DNA of 41,934 nt from a virus: positions 1 to 41,934 of the IMG/VR virus record IMGVR_UViG_3300033153_006798; one strand, 5' to 3'. Positions within the stretch are counted from its first letter, which is position 1; each line of letters starts with the position of its first letter. Of this stretch, positions 28,876 through 38,544 are shown one piece after another. The position numbers and the translations under genes are program-made. Below the pieces are notes generated by a model. That model was given only the letters and a program-made list of their open reading frames with translations, was not told the DNA's origin and searched no databases.

Positions 28876-29068
28876 CGATTGCTTTTTTCTCCCCTTCTAA
28901 TATTGCCATTTCTCTTATTTGTTCTCTTAGGTCTCTGATAGTATTCTTTTTCTCTTCATTATCTTTTTCCAGTTTCTTGTTATTTTTCCCAAACAATACA
29001 GAGCCACCGATACCGACAACAGATAAAACCCACGGTAATATTTTCATTATTAACAGAAATGTATTCAT
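28760..29068 (-). CDS. Inner-membrane spanin (Rz-like)
   Basis: A 102-residue protein with an N-terminal membrane segment (LPWVLSVVGIGGSVLFG), a charged coiled coil (residues about 30-75) and a basic tail. It is next to the holin and endolysin, with the lipoprotein gene nested at its 3' end. This is the spanin layout for disrupting the outer membrane at lysis. Confidence 0.75.
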   Translation of the reverse strand: MNTFLLIMKILPWVLSVVGIGGSVLFGKNNKKLEKDNEEKKNTIRDLREQIREMAILEGEKKAIDEENKNINKNLDNMSDDELAINYAGKLPNVPKRRTRKK

Positions 29069-29070
29069 CT

Positions 29071-29307
29071 TTAATCCTTTATTATTATTTCAAGCCCTTT
29101 TCCAGACTTAATCGATATTTCAGAAGGAAGGATAAACCATAAAATCGCTATGCTGTTGATAATAACGACAGTCCAGAGCTGATTTACTTCAACTATAACC
29201 CCCCTGTAAAGTTTCCATATAGCCCACCCATTAGCAGGACAGGCAAATAAAAACCCTATAATAGTTGCTATCTTTCCTTTTTCTTTTAATAGATTCCATA
29301 ATTTCAT
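29071..29307 (-). CDS. Holin-like two-segment membrane protein
   Basis: A 78-residue protein with two membrane segments (KIATIIGFLFACPANGWAIW and LWTVVIINSIAILWFIL), a short loop and a charged end. Size, topology and place between endolysin and spanin genes suit a class II holin or related membrane protein. Its ATG overlaps the endolysin stop by four bases. Confidence 0.72.
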   Translation of the reverse strand: MKLWNLLKEKGKIATIIGFLFACPANGWAIWKLYRGVIVEVNQLWTVVIINSIAILWFILPSEISIKSGKGLEIIIKD

Positions 29308-29762
29308 TCTATCACTCCTGTAAAATGCATACCATCAGGGTTATTCCAGTCACCGCCCCATAAGAACCCTCTATTTTTAAATGCCTGTACTACGTGATAC
29401 GGCAACATAGGCGGGTTTCCAATTTCTCCCATTTGCGGGAGGTAATCAACAGCCATTCCCCATGAATGGACTGATTTTCTTTTAGATCCTCTTGAGTCTC
29501 TATCTTCAAAACATCCACCATACCAGTCAAGTTTATTATTCTGTATAAAGTTGATTCCGTATATATCAAGGATTTCTTCTAATGCCTCCATTACAGGTCC
29601 TGCAATAAGTGCATTTCCATAAAAATTATAACATATTAGATTTTTACTACCATTGAGTTTTAAAGGGAAAGGGAATTTCTTTTTAATCATCATTGTTTTT
29701 GAACCGGGTTGGCCGCATACAATCGATAGATCAGAATATTTGATTAGATTTACTTTTTTCAT
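29304..29762 (-). CDS. Endolysin, M15-type (VanY/L-Ala-D-Glu-like) peptidase
   Basis: A 152-residue enzyme with the M15 zinc site: SVHSWGMAVDYLP (His and Asp of HxxxxxxD, near 93-100), then FLWGGDWNNPDGMHF (last His of the site near 146). The family cuts peptide crosslinks or stems in peptidoglycan, here from inside after holin action. No signal peptide or wall-binding domain is present, as is usual for globular Gram-negative endolysins. The start follows AGGGGACCT. Confidence 0.88.
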   Translation of the reverse strand: MKKVNLIKYSDLSIVCGQPGSKTMMIKKKFPFPLKLNGSKNLICYNFYGNALIAGPVMEALEEILDIYGINFIQNNKLDWYGGCFEDRDSRGSKRKSVHSWGMAVDYLPQMGEIGNPPMLPYHVVQAFKNRGFLWGGDWNNPDGMHFTGVIE

Positions 29763-29776
29763 AGGTCCCCTTCTTG

Positions 29777-30376
29777 CTAGTTATGTATCCCCTTTTCTTC
29801 TACGGTTTTAGCAATATCATCAACATATCCATCCATTAACATATGAATATCATCAAGCTTTTTATGCATTTCATCATCTGAAAAAAAGATAGAATAAACT
29901 ACATTCAATAACTTAATCCAATTGATTTCATCCTGTAGGATCTCGCCCATATTCCCACAAACCGATTTACATTTACTTAATTTTTCTGCTTCATTTGTAG
30001 TAATAGATTTAAATCTGCGTTCGATATTGATTTCAATCTGTTCTCTTCTTTCGATAATATTATTTCTATCTAATATGCTTTTTAAGAACTCCAATTTCTC
30101 CCAGATATGTTCAGTCATTATAGCCCGGAAAAATATAATTGACTGATCAACCGGCAACTTTGATGTTACTTTTTCTGCTAAAAATGCAATAGTAGTCGTC
30201 AATTGTTGTAATTCCAGAGCTAGATTTTTATTATTATTGCTTGACTGTCTAGAAATTACAGCTGCTACAACAATAAATATTATTATCAATAGGACTAATG
30301 ACAATATTAAAACTGCTCCTGGTAATCCTAATAATTGTACAAGCTCTTTTATCTCTGTTATCCATGTTATTTCCAT
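29777..30376 (-). CDS. Membrane-anchored helical protein
   Basis: A 199-residue protein with one strong membrane segment near the N-terminus (AVLILSLVLLIIIFIVVAAV) and a long helical cytoplasmic-type domain. It stands directly before the endolysin, so it could be a holin partner or antiholin. It is long for a holin. Alternative: a tail-cluster or membrane protein of unknown role. Confidence 0.6.
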   Translation of the reverse strand: MEITWITEIKELVQLLGLPGAVLILSLVLLIIIFIVVAAVISRQSSNNNKNLALELQQLTTTIAFLAEKVTSKLPVDQSIIFFRAIMTEHIWEKLEFLKSILDRNNIIERREQIEINIERRFKSITTNEAEKLSKCKSVCGNMGEILQDEINWIKLLNVVYSIFFSDDEMHKKLDDIHMLMDGYVDDIAKTVEEKGIHN

Positions 30377-30582
30377 TTTATTAACTCTTCACGTAATACT
30401 TTTGCTTCATCTTCCAATGATTTTAAATAATCAAGATCTCTTGGGTCCGGTGTGTCTGCTGACAGCACAGCTCTTAATGGTCGTGCTGATTTCTTATCAA
30501 TCTCAGCAAGTTTTTGCAATGTTTCATTCTTTAATATTTCTTTATCCTGTTGTTCTTTAGTTATCCCTGTTTCAAACATCAA
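30367..30582 (-). CDS. Small fibre-cluster protein
   Basis: A 71-residue helical protein (KEQQDKEILKNETLQKLAEI, then ARPLRAVLSADTPDPRDLDY and LEDEAKVLREELIKW). The second part matches a common type of small phage proteins behind tail fibres (xLRAxL...D...L..LE...), which may help fibre assembly. It overlaps both neighbours. Confidence 0.65.
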   Translation of the reverse strand: MMFETGITKEQQDKEILKNETLQKLAEIDKKSARPLRAVLSADTPDPRDLDYLKSLEDEAKVLREELIKWK

Positions 30583-30925
30583 GTACCTCCTGATTTATTA
30601 CATTTCCGTTAATAACTTCATCTGCTGTCATCGGTTTTGAAAGATCCCATTTAGAATTAGCCTGATATTTAATACCGGCCTTCACACAGTTTCCAGATTT
30701 ATATGGTTCGAGATCAGTTACAAATAAAGTGAGATTTACAATTACTTCATCTTCAGTACGATAACATCTAGTAATTCCAAGGGCTTCTGTTTCTTCATCA
30801 ATGTCATATTCAACAATATCTGTGTTTGTTGGTTCTTCGATTTTAATCTCATTTATTATTAAGATCCCATCTTCTACAGAATATTCAAATCCTGATTGGT
30901 TTTTAATACTTAATTTATATTTCAT
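30572..30925 (-). CDS. Small beta-rich protein after the tail fibre
   Basis: A 117-residue protein; I prefer ATG 30925 because it overlaps the fibre stop (ATGA) and lies eight bases after AGGA, whereas the ATG two codons before is too close to that site. It is acidic and beta-rich (LSIKNQSGFEYSVEDGILII), with a C-terminal domain. It could be a small fibre accessory or receptor-binding piece. Not recognised. Confidence 0.6.
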   Translation of the reverse strand: MKYKLSIKNQSGFEYSVEDGILIINEIKIEEPTNTDIVEYDIDEETEALGITRCYRTEDEVIVNLTLFVTDLEPYKSGNCVKAGIKYQANSKWDLSKPMTADEVINGNVINQEVLDV

Positions 30926-32592
30926 TTCCATTTTCCTTTTGAAACTGATGTATATTCAACAGTTGATGCAGTAATTGACACTGGCGAGGTTGCTACCCAA
31001 TTCCCAGCAGATAAATCTGCATTTGATCCACTGGCAATATATATGAAATGAGATGCCGACATTACTGTTTTTAAAACACTGATTGTCCCCGTAAATGATT
31101 CAGGGAATAATACACCTACATTTGTTGCTGATTTATACTCTGAACCTATTGCCGTAGTTATAGCTAATGACGATATAAGTTGATAATCGCGTATCTCCAT
31201 ATCCCCATTACTCCACTTAGTAACAGTTTGATCACCAATTGTGTATTGCTCAACAACACTATAAGCATCCTCTCCTTCAGTAGTTATCGTATCACCAACA
31301 ATATTATTATATTTATCAATATATGCCCCGTATTCCGCTTCAATCACATTCTCAGGATTTGTCCAAGGTTTATTTAGAGTATAATGAGTATCAGTTATAT
31401 CGGCTGAAGGACGAATCATTATTTCGGAGATGTATCCGTTTAATAAATCTATACTATTATATCTGTCAAAAGTAATTAAAGGCTCTAAATCTGTATATAC
31501 TGGAACATTTATCGTTATTGTTGCTCCCAATGATCCATTTACATATATCCTTGTTCGTGTGCCACTTTCATAAACAATTTTACAATGAGAATATTGCGAA
31601 ACTACTGGAGTAACCGAAGAGTTCACTGATGTAGCAACACCACCTGCAATTGTTGCTATTTGGAAATTCCCAGATGACCACGCAACAATAAGACCCTCTT
31701 GACCACCGTTTGCACGAGTATCAAAAAGAACCCCTGTATCTGTTTTTTCAGGCTTAAACCACATATCAATAGTCCAATCTGTAGACTCATTCCAGTTAAC
31801 AGGATGCACCCATGAATCGGCTGTATGTATTCCTTTGACGTATGGGACAGGGTAGTCTATGCCTCCAATGCAAGAGATTTCTTTGTAGTATGTGTATAGT
31901 CCAGAAGTTGCGGCATTTGACGCAAACACCCTAAAATAGTCTGTTCCGCTTGCTGAGCCCGTCACAACCATCTTTATTATAACTTCATCTGTACCATTGA
32001 TTTGTGTTGAAGTTATTGAGTCAAAATTGCCGGGAGAACCAAAAGATCCAGTTGAAAATGTGTAAGATGTGTTATGTGTTAAACCACCTTGACGTAAAAC
32101 AATATTTATATCATCAGTATTTCCCTTCTTGGCAACGAACGAGCAATAGACCTCATCCTGTGCAGTTGATAAAGTTACTAGAGCATATCCGGCAGCAGCA
32201 GTAGTGTTTTCAATCTTCTCCCATTCTCCGACATCAGTTAATGTTGCGTTACTTAAAGACGGACTCTGCCAGAGATTCTCATATTCTCCAAAAACCCCTG
32301 CTTCACCACGGTTAAACTTTAATAATCCTGCCGTCTTCTTCCATTCTTCATACGGATTCCAGCTAATCTTTTTCTGTACTGATCTGTTGTTCTGAGAGTC
32401 TTTAATCCCGTTAACCGGAATTAAAATATCATCTGTTAATATTGGATCTCCGACATATTTTTTTATGGATAGATTTGAAACTTTAATCTTTCCGTTCGTA
32501 TCTGTCTCACTGTCCCACATCTCTATTAAATCATCATCTATTAAATTAGTTTTTTCATTAGTCAGATCTCTCGGGGTTACTTTCTGAGCCAC
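30922..32592 (-). CDS. Tail fibre with LamG-like domain
   Basis: A 556-residue protein. The N-terminus (DLIEMWDSETDTNGKIKVSN) is like phage tail-fibre attachment regions. The centre (residues about 260-400) has the jelly-roll of a concanavalin/LamG-type domain: ESTDWTIDMWFKPEKTDTGV, HCKIVYESGTRTRIYVNGSL and NGYISEIMIRP. Such domains bind sugars. The C-terminus is a further beta region. It is downstream of the tail-tip genes, so it is likely the main receptor-binding fibre. Confidence 0.8.
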   Translation of the reverse strand: MAQKVTPRDLTNEKTNLIDDDLIEMWDSETDTNGKIKVSNLSIKKYVGDPILTDDILIPVNGIKDSQNNRSVQKKISWNPYEEWKKTAGLLKFNRGEAGVFGEYENLWQSPSLSNATLTDVGEWEKIENTTAAAGYALVTLSTAQDEVYCSFVAKKGNTDDINIVLRQGGLTHNTSYTFSTGSFGSPGNFDSITSTQINGTDEVIIKMVVTGSASGTDYFRVFASNAATSGLYTYYKEISCIGGIDYPVPYVKGIHTADSWVHPVNWNESTDWTIDMWFKPEKTDTGVLFDTRANGGQEGLIVAWSSGNFQIATIAGGVATSVNSSVTPVVSQYSHCKIVYESGTRTRIYVNGSLGATITINVPVYTDLEPLITFDRYNSIDLLNGYISEIMIRPSADITDTHYTLNKPWTNPENVIEAEYGAYIDKYNNIVGDTITTEGEDAYSVVEQYTIGDQTVTKWSNGDMEIRDYQLISSLAITTAIGSEYKSATNVGVLFPESFTGTISVLKTVMSASHFIYIASGSNADLSAGNWVATSPVSITASTVEYTSVSKGKWK

Positions 32593-32604
32593 TTTTTACT
32601 CCTT

Positions 32605-34515
32605 TTATATAACATTTACTATTGCTATTTTCTCAGTTCCATCAGGTAGTATTTTTATAAATCCGTCCGGTGTTATTTTAACAAATCCGGTCGGTACAGG
32701 TAAAGGTGGCAAGTCTTCAAAAAATACAGCCTCACAAGTGTTATCAATATTGTTAATACTGATAATTTTATATATTGCATTTGTAAATATTTCTTTCTCA
32801 CTATCCAATGTTTTACGAATAACAGAAAATGATATAAAATCAGTCAATCCTGCTGTAAACGGGATTGTTCTGTCTATTGTAACAGTACGTGATATATTGA
32901 TAAACCTCAAATAATATTCTGTATAGATTTCTTCTACATCTGAAAGTACAGTAAGATTAGTATTAAAGTTCTGATCAATTGCTTTTCTGTTATTATCCAG
33001 TGCTGTAGTTTGTTCTGAATCATCAAAGTATTTTAATGATAAATCTGTTCTGTAATCATGACTATATTCTACAGTGATTGATTTAATTGTATCTGTACGA
33101 TTGTTACTCCATGGCGGAGGATTCAGTACAAACTCATGTTGAGGGATTTCTTCTGTTACAGAACGTATAGTATTAGCTGCCCGCATCGTCAAAACAGACC
33201 CTTGCTGAAATAAATCTATTTTTATATCATCTGCTAACTTTTGGATGACTTCAAATAGTTCTAATCCCGATGTATCAATATTTACATGGGTTGAATAGTC
33301 CAGATCCCTGACAATCTCAACTTCTGTTTTATTAAAATTAGAATCAATATAAGCAACTCCTGCAAACTCATTAAGTAAAAACAATATAATCTCAACTGTT
33401 TCGGACATAGCTGTAAAAATACCATATACCCAGACATCGCCCTTATTAACATTATTTATTGTAATAATACCAGTAGACAGATTTACACTATACTCTCCAC
33501 CTGTTAAAAATCTATCTTCTTTTGTTCCGCTTATCTCACCTTTAAAATATACCTGTGAAACACTTTGTATATCTCCATACTGTATATCAGTAATAAAATA
33601 GTCAAATGAAGCTGCTGCACCATTAGCCCTGAGAGGTATACATTTAGCACCATCTACAGCACCAATTAAAAAAGGTTTCCTAGCGTTTACAAACTTATCC
33701 GGCAATCCTGCAAACTCTGTTGTAGTCAATAAATCAGGTGCAATGGTTTGAGTCCAATCCGATCTTATATCAATAGCTGATATTGCAGGGCTGGAAGGAT
33801 CAGAATAATCTACATCTTCAACTATTCCCTGGCGTACGACATTAAAGTCCTCTGGATCTGCTGCAAGTTTGAATGGAAATCCTGTTGCAATCTCTTCTTC
33901 AGGACTATCAGAAATATCTGCAATCAATAATCGTGCTGTATTCCCGGTTATATCTGTTCGGATACTGTCAAATTTCCCATCTGAATTATCTATTGATGCA
34001 TTTAAATCATCGAATACAAATATCCCATTCTGTTGATCATCTACACTTTCTGATATGGATATATCATTTAACCTCGGTTCGTAGAATACAGAGCCAAGAA
34101 AAGCAGACAAAGGATAATTTATACCGTTTATCTCTGTTAATTGTGCTTCTGAGATAAACCCTATTATTTCACCTATAGCTACAGAATCATTTACAATAAA
34201 ATTAGTGTATTCATTTAGAGCAATATACAATATCTGATTATTAAAATCATAATAAAATGATGAAGGTTGTAAATATAGTTCAGCAATTGAATTAACTTCT
34301 GAAAAAATAATTCCACCAACAGATACACCACCAATATCAATAGGCTCAGAAGGCAAATCAGGGTCCCATGGAGCACCAAAAATAGTTTCTACTGGTGACG
34401 CTACACGTTCAGCATTTGAAACAGATATTTTACCCCATAATATGCCGGCTGCATATGTAGAGAAATCTTCTTTAGTTACCGTCTGCCCTACTTCAAGAAG
34501 TTTTATTTTTCTCAC
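32605..34515 (-). CDS. Large tail-tip / baseplate hub protein
   Basis: A 636-residue protein after the distal tail genes. The first part is beta-rich with a stretch like SYSDPSSPAISAIDIRSDW; residues about 370-450 include EIILFLLNEFAGVAYIDSNF and ELFEVIQKLADDIKIDLFQQ. This is the sort of hub fold seen in tail-associated proteins. No lysozyme or peptidase motif is visible. It would form the tip ring that carries fibres. Confidence 0.65.
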   Translation of the reverse strand: MRKIKLLEVGQTVTKEDFSTYAAGILWGKISVSNAERVASPVETIFGAPWDPDLPSEPIDIGGVSVGGIIFSEVNSIAELYLQPSSFYYDFNNQILYIALNEYTNFIVNDSVAIGEIIGFISEAQLTEINGINYPLSAFLGSVFYEPRLNDISISESVDDQQNGIFVFDDLNASIDNSDGKFDSIRTDITGNTARLLIADISDSPEEEIATGFPFKLAADPEDFNVVRQGIVEDVDYSDPSSPAISAIDIRSDWTQTIAPDLLTTTEFAGLPDKFVNARKPFLIGAVDGAKCIPLRANGAAASFDYFITDIQYGDIQSVSQVYFKGEISGTKEDRFLTGGEYSVNLSTGIITINNVNKGDVWVYGIFTAMSETVEIILFLLNEFAGVAYIDSNFNKTEVEIVRDLDYSTHVNIDTSGLELFEVIQKLADDIKIDLFQQGSVLTMRAANTIRSVTEEIPQHEFVLNPPPWSNNRTDTIKSITVEYSHDYRTDLSLKYFDDSEQTTALDNNRKAIDQNFNTNLTVLSDVEEIYTEYYLRFINISRTVTIDRTIPFTAGLTDFISFSVIRKTLDSEKEIFTNAIYKIISINNIDNTCEAVFFEDLPPLPVPTGFVKITPDGFIKILPDGTEKIAIVNVI

Positions 34516-34525
34516 TTAATCCTCT

Positions 34526-35362
34526 TTATAGAGTAAAAACATCAAAATTTGACATCATGTCAACTGCATTAACAATATTGGAAGCTCCATCAATTATGTC
34601 TAAAGAAACAACTGTACCTGTAATAACGTCCACTCCTACCATTTTTATAGTAGTTGAATTAGTTCTTCTAATAGAGGTAACAGAGATGCGCGCTGTAGAC
34701 TCACCGTATTGCCCGTGTACTGCTAGCCAATTGCCATTTGATGGAATCCATGATTTAAGAATATCAAATACGTCGTCTCTAGTAATTGAAGAATCTTTGT
34801 AATAATGTTTCCATTTTACAAGACCAGTTGCAACTATAGTTCCAATAACTGTTAAACTACCATTTAGCAATAAATCTTTAGCTAAAAACATACTTCCATC
34901 AATAAAAGTTTTTATATTCTTATTCTGATTTGTCCATTCACTTTTCTCAGTATAAACAGCACTTGTCTTAACCATTTCAAATGTTAAAAACTTATCGTCT
35001 GAATCATACCAGCCACCCTTTACGGCATCCCATGCAGGAATAGAATCATTTGTCAATGTCGGCACTACTGAAGCGCCGCCACCAGCCGGCACAAGTTTAA
35101 TATGTACTGTTCCGTTTGTGAGCCCACCCTCGTCAGTTAGTGCGGTGTCTGCGTCTGCCTGATAAAATGAGCCACCTACTTCGATAATGCTTCCCTCTGC
35201 AATCTGGGGTTTTGTAGTCCCAGTGACCCATTCTGTCAGTGTAAATATAGGTATAGATAATCCATGACCTATCATATTTTTACCTGATCTATTTACAAGA
35301 TCAGTCCAATCGCTGGAAACGACTAATGATGTTGGTGGATTTGTTATTAACAATAATGCCAT
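34526..35362 (-). CDS. Tail-tip / fibre-associated protein
   Basis: A 278-residue protein between the distal tail gene and the hub. It starts in overlap with the distal tail gene. It is beta-rich with a repeated mixed pattern; the segment FIDGSMFLAKDLLLNGSLTV looks like part of a trimeric fibre shaft, and the C-terminal part (SWIPSNGNWLAVHGQYGEST) is a folded head. No clear family. Confidence 0.6.
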   Translation of the reverse strand: MALLLITNPPTSLVVSSDWTDLVNRSGKNMIGHGLSIPIFTLTEWVTGTTKPQIAEGSIIEVGGSFYQADADTALTDEGGLTNGTVHIKLVPAGGGASVVPTLTNDSIPAWDAVKGGWYDSDDKFLTFEMVKTSAVYTEKSEWTNQNKNIKTFIDGSMFLAKDLLLNGSLTVIGTIVATGLVKWKHYYKDSSITRDDVFDILKSWIPSNGNWLAVHGQYGESTARISVTSIRRTNSTTIKMVGVDVITGTVVSLDIIDGASNIVNAVDMMSNFDVFTL

Positions 35363-36108
35363 TAAAATCTCTCCTCAAATTCCACATTTAAATTATATGT
35401 CAGTGGATCATTGACCATAGGATATGGATAACTGTCTAAATGCAGTACGCCGTATTTCGGTCTATATAAATCTAATTCATATGAGCCTTCATATTCAACC
35501 AATAAAACCGGATCTATATTTTGTTTCCCTTGTATGATATTTAATATATCTACTAAATCATCATATGATATACCAGAGAAAATAAACGCTACTGTATTGG
35601 CATTATAAAACTTGCTTCCGTATCCCTGCCCACTGGCATTTACTGATGGATTTGATACTACATTTAAACCAGGAGTATGAGGGAATTCAACTGTATTAAA
35701 CTCCAAATATTTACCGATATATATATATCCGATAAATAGAGTGGTTAATGATGAATCTTCAATTGTTATTCTCCAGAACTTTTTCTGTATTACTGAAGTT
35801 AAAAAGAATACCTGATTTAAGGTGCTGAATTTCGGCAATACAATACTTGCGTCCGGGCTTTCTATATCAGTATCAGAATACGACAAGGTAATAACTGCAT
35901 TTGATGTTAGGTTGGTTCCACAAAGAGCTACACAATTCACCTCTGGCTCTGTGGTATTAAAAGTTAAATCTATTACTGTACTGTTTGCAATAGTATTCAT
36001 ATTGTCAACTAACTGAAATGTTTTAAGCTTGTCTGTAAATGTTGAGGATACTATATCTGTCGCTGTTATATCAGCTAATGTTATGTTTGAATATCCGAGT
36101 ATCCGCAT
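35362..36108 (-). CDS. Distal tail protein candidate
   Basis: A 248-residue beta-rich protein directly after the tape measure gene, the usual place for the distal tail (Dit) protein that starts the tip in siphoviruses. The C-terminal part has a galectin-like strand pattern (KFYNANTVAFIFSGISYDDL). It shares one base with the TMP stop (TAATG type). The role is assigned mainly from place and size. Confidence 0.65.
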   Translation of the reverse strand: MRILGYSNITLADITATDIVSSTFTDKLKTFQLVDNMNTIANSTVIDLTFNTTEPEVNCVALCGTNLTSNAVITLSYSDTDIESPDASIVLPKFSTLNQVFFLTSVIQKKFWRITIEDSSLTTLFIGYIYIGKYLEFNTVEFPHTPGLNVVSNPSVNASGQGYGSKFYNANTVAFIFSGISYDDLVDILNIIQGKQNIDPVLLVEYEGSYELDLYRPKYGVLHLDSYPYPMVNDPLTYNLNVEFEERF

Positions 36109-38342
36109 TATTTAACACTCCTTGCATCAATTATCAATTTACCTGTTTTTGTTCCGCTATGAACCGCTTTAAGTATAACAGAACTATCAAGATTTACAAT
36201 GATTGTCTGGGCTCCTGATCCTCCACCCCTTGCAACTCGTAATAACTCTAGCTGCATATCCTGAGTTAAAACCACTTCCTTTGAGTTTAGATTTGCTGTT
36301 ACATTATCACCTGTAAAACTTGTGCCTGGAACAATACCCCCATTTTCGAATGAAGGTCTCGGTGGTGGCTGCTGTGCTGCTATTAATCCAACCTGTACCC
36401 CGGTTAATACGCCGATTGCTGCAGCTGCAATCCCACCCAATATCGGACCGACTACTGGTATTCCTGCTAATGCGTTAAATGCATTTATTGCAGCAGTTGC
36501 ACCGGTTATTATAGTTTCAGCAATTTTTAAAGCTTTGTTAGCATTAAAAGCGTCTATTTCTCGATCATATTTTTCTTCTGCCAGCCTTTTTTCTTCATCA
36601 TTTAAAGACTGTAATCTTGTTTTCTCGGCTTCTGTTAGCCCTTCTTCTGTTTTTGCTTTTGCTTCGAGTGAATCAATTTCCTGCTGGTTTATTCCTAAAA
36701 ATGCATCAAGGGCAGCTCTGGCATTCTCTACGCGCTGATCCAATATATCACTAACTGTATTCGCAATAGACAGTGATACATCCAATAACGCTCTGGCTTC
36801 TTCCCTGTTAATTTCTATTCTTTTCTCTGATTCTTCTTTTACTTTCTCTGTATATTCTTCCTCATTCTCTGCCCTAAACTCTGCGAGGGATAGAAGGAAT
36901 TCTTTTTCATCTTCTCTATTTTCAAGGGTTTCACCCAGAACAACATTAAATCTTTCTGCAAGAGCTATACTGTTTTGTATGCCGGTATCTTCTGTTTGAA
37001 ATCCTTCACTGATTAAATCATTAAGCAATGTTACTAATGCCGCTTTTTTCTCAAACTCTCCGTTACCTTCTATTGTTCCGGCTATAACTTTCTGATCAAT
37101 CTCTGCAATTTCTTCAAGGAATTCTGCGCGTTCTTTATTCAGTATTGTTTGTTTATCTGCCTGGATTATCTGCGCTTCTAATCTTGCCTTTTCTTCTGCG
37201 TCAGCTTTTGCAAACTGTTCAGCAAATTGTGCCCTGGCTGCTGCCTGTCTGGCTTCCCCTGTTGCTATTGCTCTCTGCGCCTGTAATTGTGCAAATATAA
37301 GCGCCTGTTGTCCTTCGAGAGTTTTAATGACTTCTTCGTTTGCTTTTATCTGTGCGTCAGAGACTTTAAGCCCTCTTGATTCAATCTGAGCAATACCTTG
37401 TAACTGGTTTGCCTGTGTTGCTGTTATTTTAGAGCCTAATTTGTCATATGCTGCTTCCAGGTCTTCTATAGATGTTGATTGAGTTTCACCGGTTCCGGTA
37501 ATCTCTTTCATTATCTTGTTTACTTCACGGGATTTATTTATCCAGTCTGTAAACCTTACTACAAGATCAGTTGTTGCTTTTCGCATCGGGGTCATGCCCT
37601 CTGCGATGTTCTCCCCTATGGCTTCCTGTAAATCTCCCATAGCGTTAACCATTTGAACTTGTACACCTGTTGCTGTTTCTGCTGCTGCTTTTGCAACTCC
37701 TCCAAACTGGCTTTCTAATTCATCAAGGATTATCCCCTGAGCTTTAGCTACTTCATTGTTTTCAACAAATCCTTTTATTAAATCTTTCTGGGTATCTGTA
37801 AATTGTATTCCGACACGGGTTAATGCAGCTATCCCACCAATAGGGTCATTTAAGGCTTTACCTAATTGTATTGTCGATGATTTTAAATCTGTCCCCATTG
37901 CTTCGGAGACATCAAGTATTGATTCAAGTGCTCGCGGGAATGTATCCCGACCAATATCTTTAAATGTCAAAAGAAGGCTTTCTGCCCCGATTATCGCTTC
38001 ATCACCGAACTTTGTCATAGTCTGCAAAGATGAAGCCATATCAGTTAATTCATTTGCTGTCAGCCCTGCGGCTTCTCCGGTTGCTTTTATTGTCTGGTTT
38101 AATTTAGCTTCGGCTGTTTCCTGAACCTGAAATGCCTTTTCTGCTGCTTTACCTACATCTATAATTTTCTTTGCGACAAATGCAAGCCCGATACCAGCAA
38201 AAACTTTCTTTAATGTTGCTCCAAGTTTTGTTAGATTTTTACCGCTTTTCTTGACTTCTTTGTCTGTTTTTTTAACACTTTTATCAAGCTGTGAGGAATC
38301 ACCAATTATTTTATATATTAATTGACCTATTATCTGATTCAT
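36108..38342 (-). CDS. Tail tape measure protein
   Basis: A 744-residue protein, by far the longest of the tail genes, after the frameshifted chaperone. It has long helical and coiled-coil regions (residues about 280-560), a hydrophobic Ala/Gly/Ile-rich segment (PVVGPILGGIAAAAIGVLTG, near 655-675) and the closing FENGGIVPGTSFTGDNV and NSKEVVLTQDM found in many prophage tape measures. At about 0.15 nm per residue the tail would be near 110 nm. The ATG at 38342 follows GAGG five bases upstream. Confidence 0.92.
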   Translation of the reverse strand: MNQIIGQLIYKIIGDSSQLDKSVKKTDKEVKKSGKNLTKLGATLKKVFAGIGLAFVAKKIIDVGKAAEKAFQVQETAEAKLNQTIKATGEAAGLTANELTDMASSLQTMTKFGDEAIIGAESLLLTFKDIGRDTFPRALESILDVSEAMGTDLKSSTIQLGKALNDPIGGIAALTRVGIQFTDTQKDLIKGFVENNEVAKAQGIILDELESQFGGVAKAAAETATGVQVQMVNAMGDLQEAIGENIAEGMTPMRKATTDLVVRFTDWINKSREVNKIMKEITGTGETQSTSIEDLEAAYDKLGSKITATQANQLQGIAQIESRGLKVSDAQIKANEEVIKTLEGQQALIFAQLQAQRAIATGEARQAAARAQFAEQFAKADAEEKARLEAQIIQADKQTILNKERAEFLEEIAEIDQKVIAGTIEGNGEFEKKAALVTLLNDLISEGFQTEDTGIQNSIALAERFNVVLGETLENREDEKEFLLSLAEFRAENEEEYTEKVKEESEKRIEINREEARALLDVSLSIANTVSDILDQRVENARAALDAFLGINQQEIDSLEAKAKTEEGLTEAEKTRLQSLNDEEKRLAEEKYDREIDAFNANKALKIAETIITGATAAINAFNALAGIPVVGPILGGIAAAAIGVLTGVQVGLIAAQQPPPRPSFENGGIVPGTSFTGDNVTANLNSKEVVLTQDMQLELLRVARGGGSGAQTIIVNLDSSVILKAVHSGTKTGKLIIDARSVK

Positions 38343-38349
38343 TTAAACC

Positions 38350-38544
38350 TCAATATATTCCAAATGGCGTTCTTTCTTTTATCCATATCCAATCAATCAT
38401 CTCTTTCGTAAATCCAGAAACACTGATTGCATTATTTGTGATCTCGGCATCCATTTTAAACCAGAACTCAAACTCTGTAACAGCTCGCCAGTACTTATTC
38501 AATGCTACTATAAGCCTCTCATAATTTAGCTTGCCTGAAGTGCT
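38350..38544 (-). CDS. Tail assembly chaperone extension made by -1 frameshift
   Basis: This reading frame has no ATG near its start and is joined to the chaperone gene by slippage at the A9 run. The joined product is 192 residues (128 codons from the first frame, then 64), and the codon count is exact for a -1 shift. The added part is helical and aromatic (ERLIVALNKYWRAVTEFEFW, FTKEMIDWIWIKERTPFGIY), which fits the T part of G/GT-type chaperones that binds the tape measure. It ends seven bases before the tape measure ATG. Confidence 0.8.
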   Translation of the reverse strand, partial: STSGKLNYERLIVALNKYWRAVTEFEFWFKMDAEITNNAISVSGFTKEMIDWIWIKERTPFGIY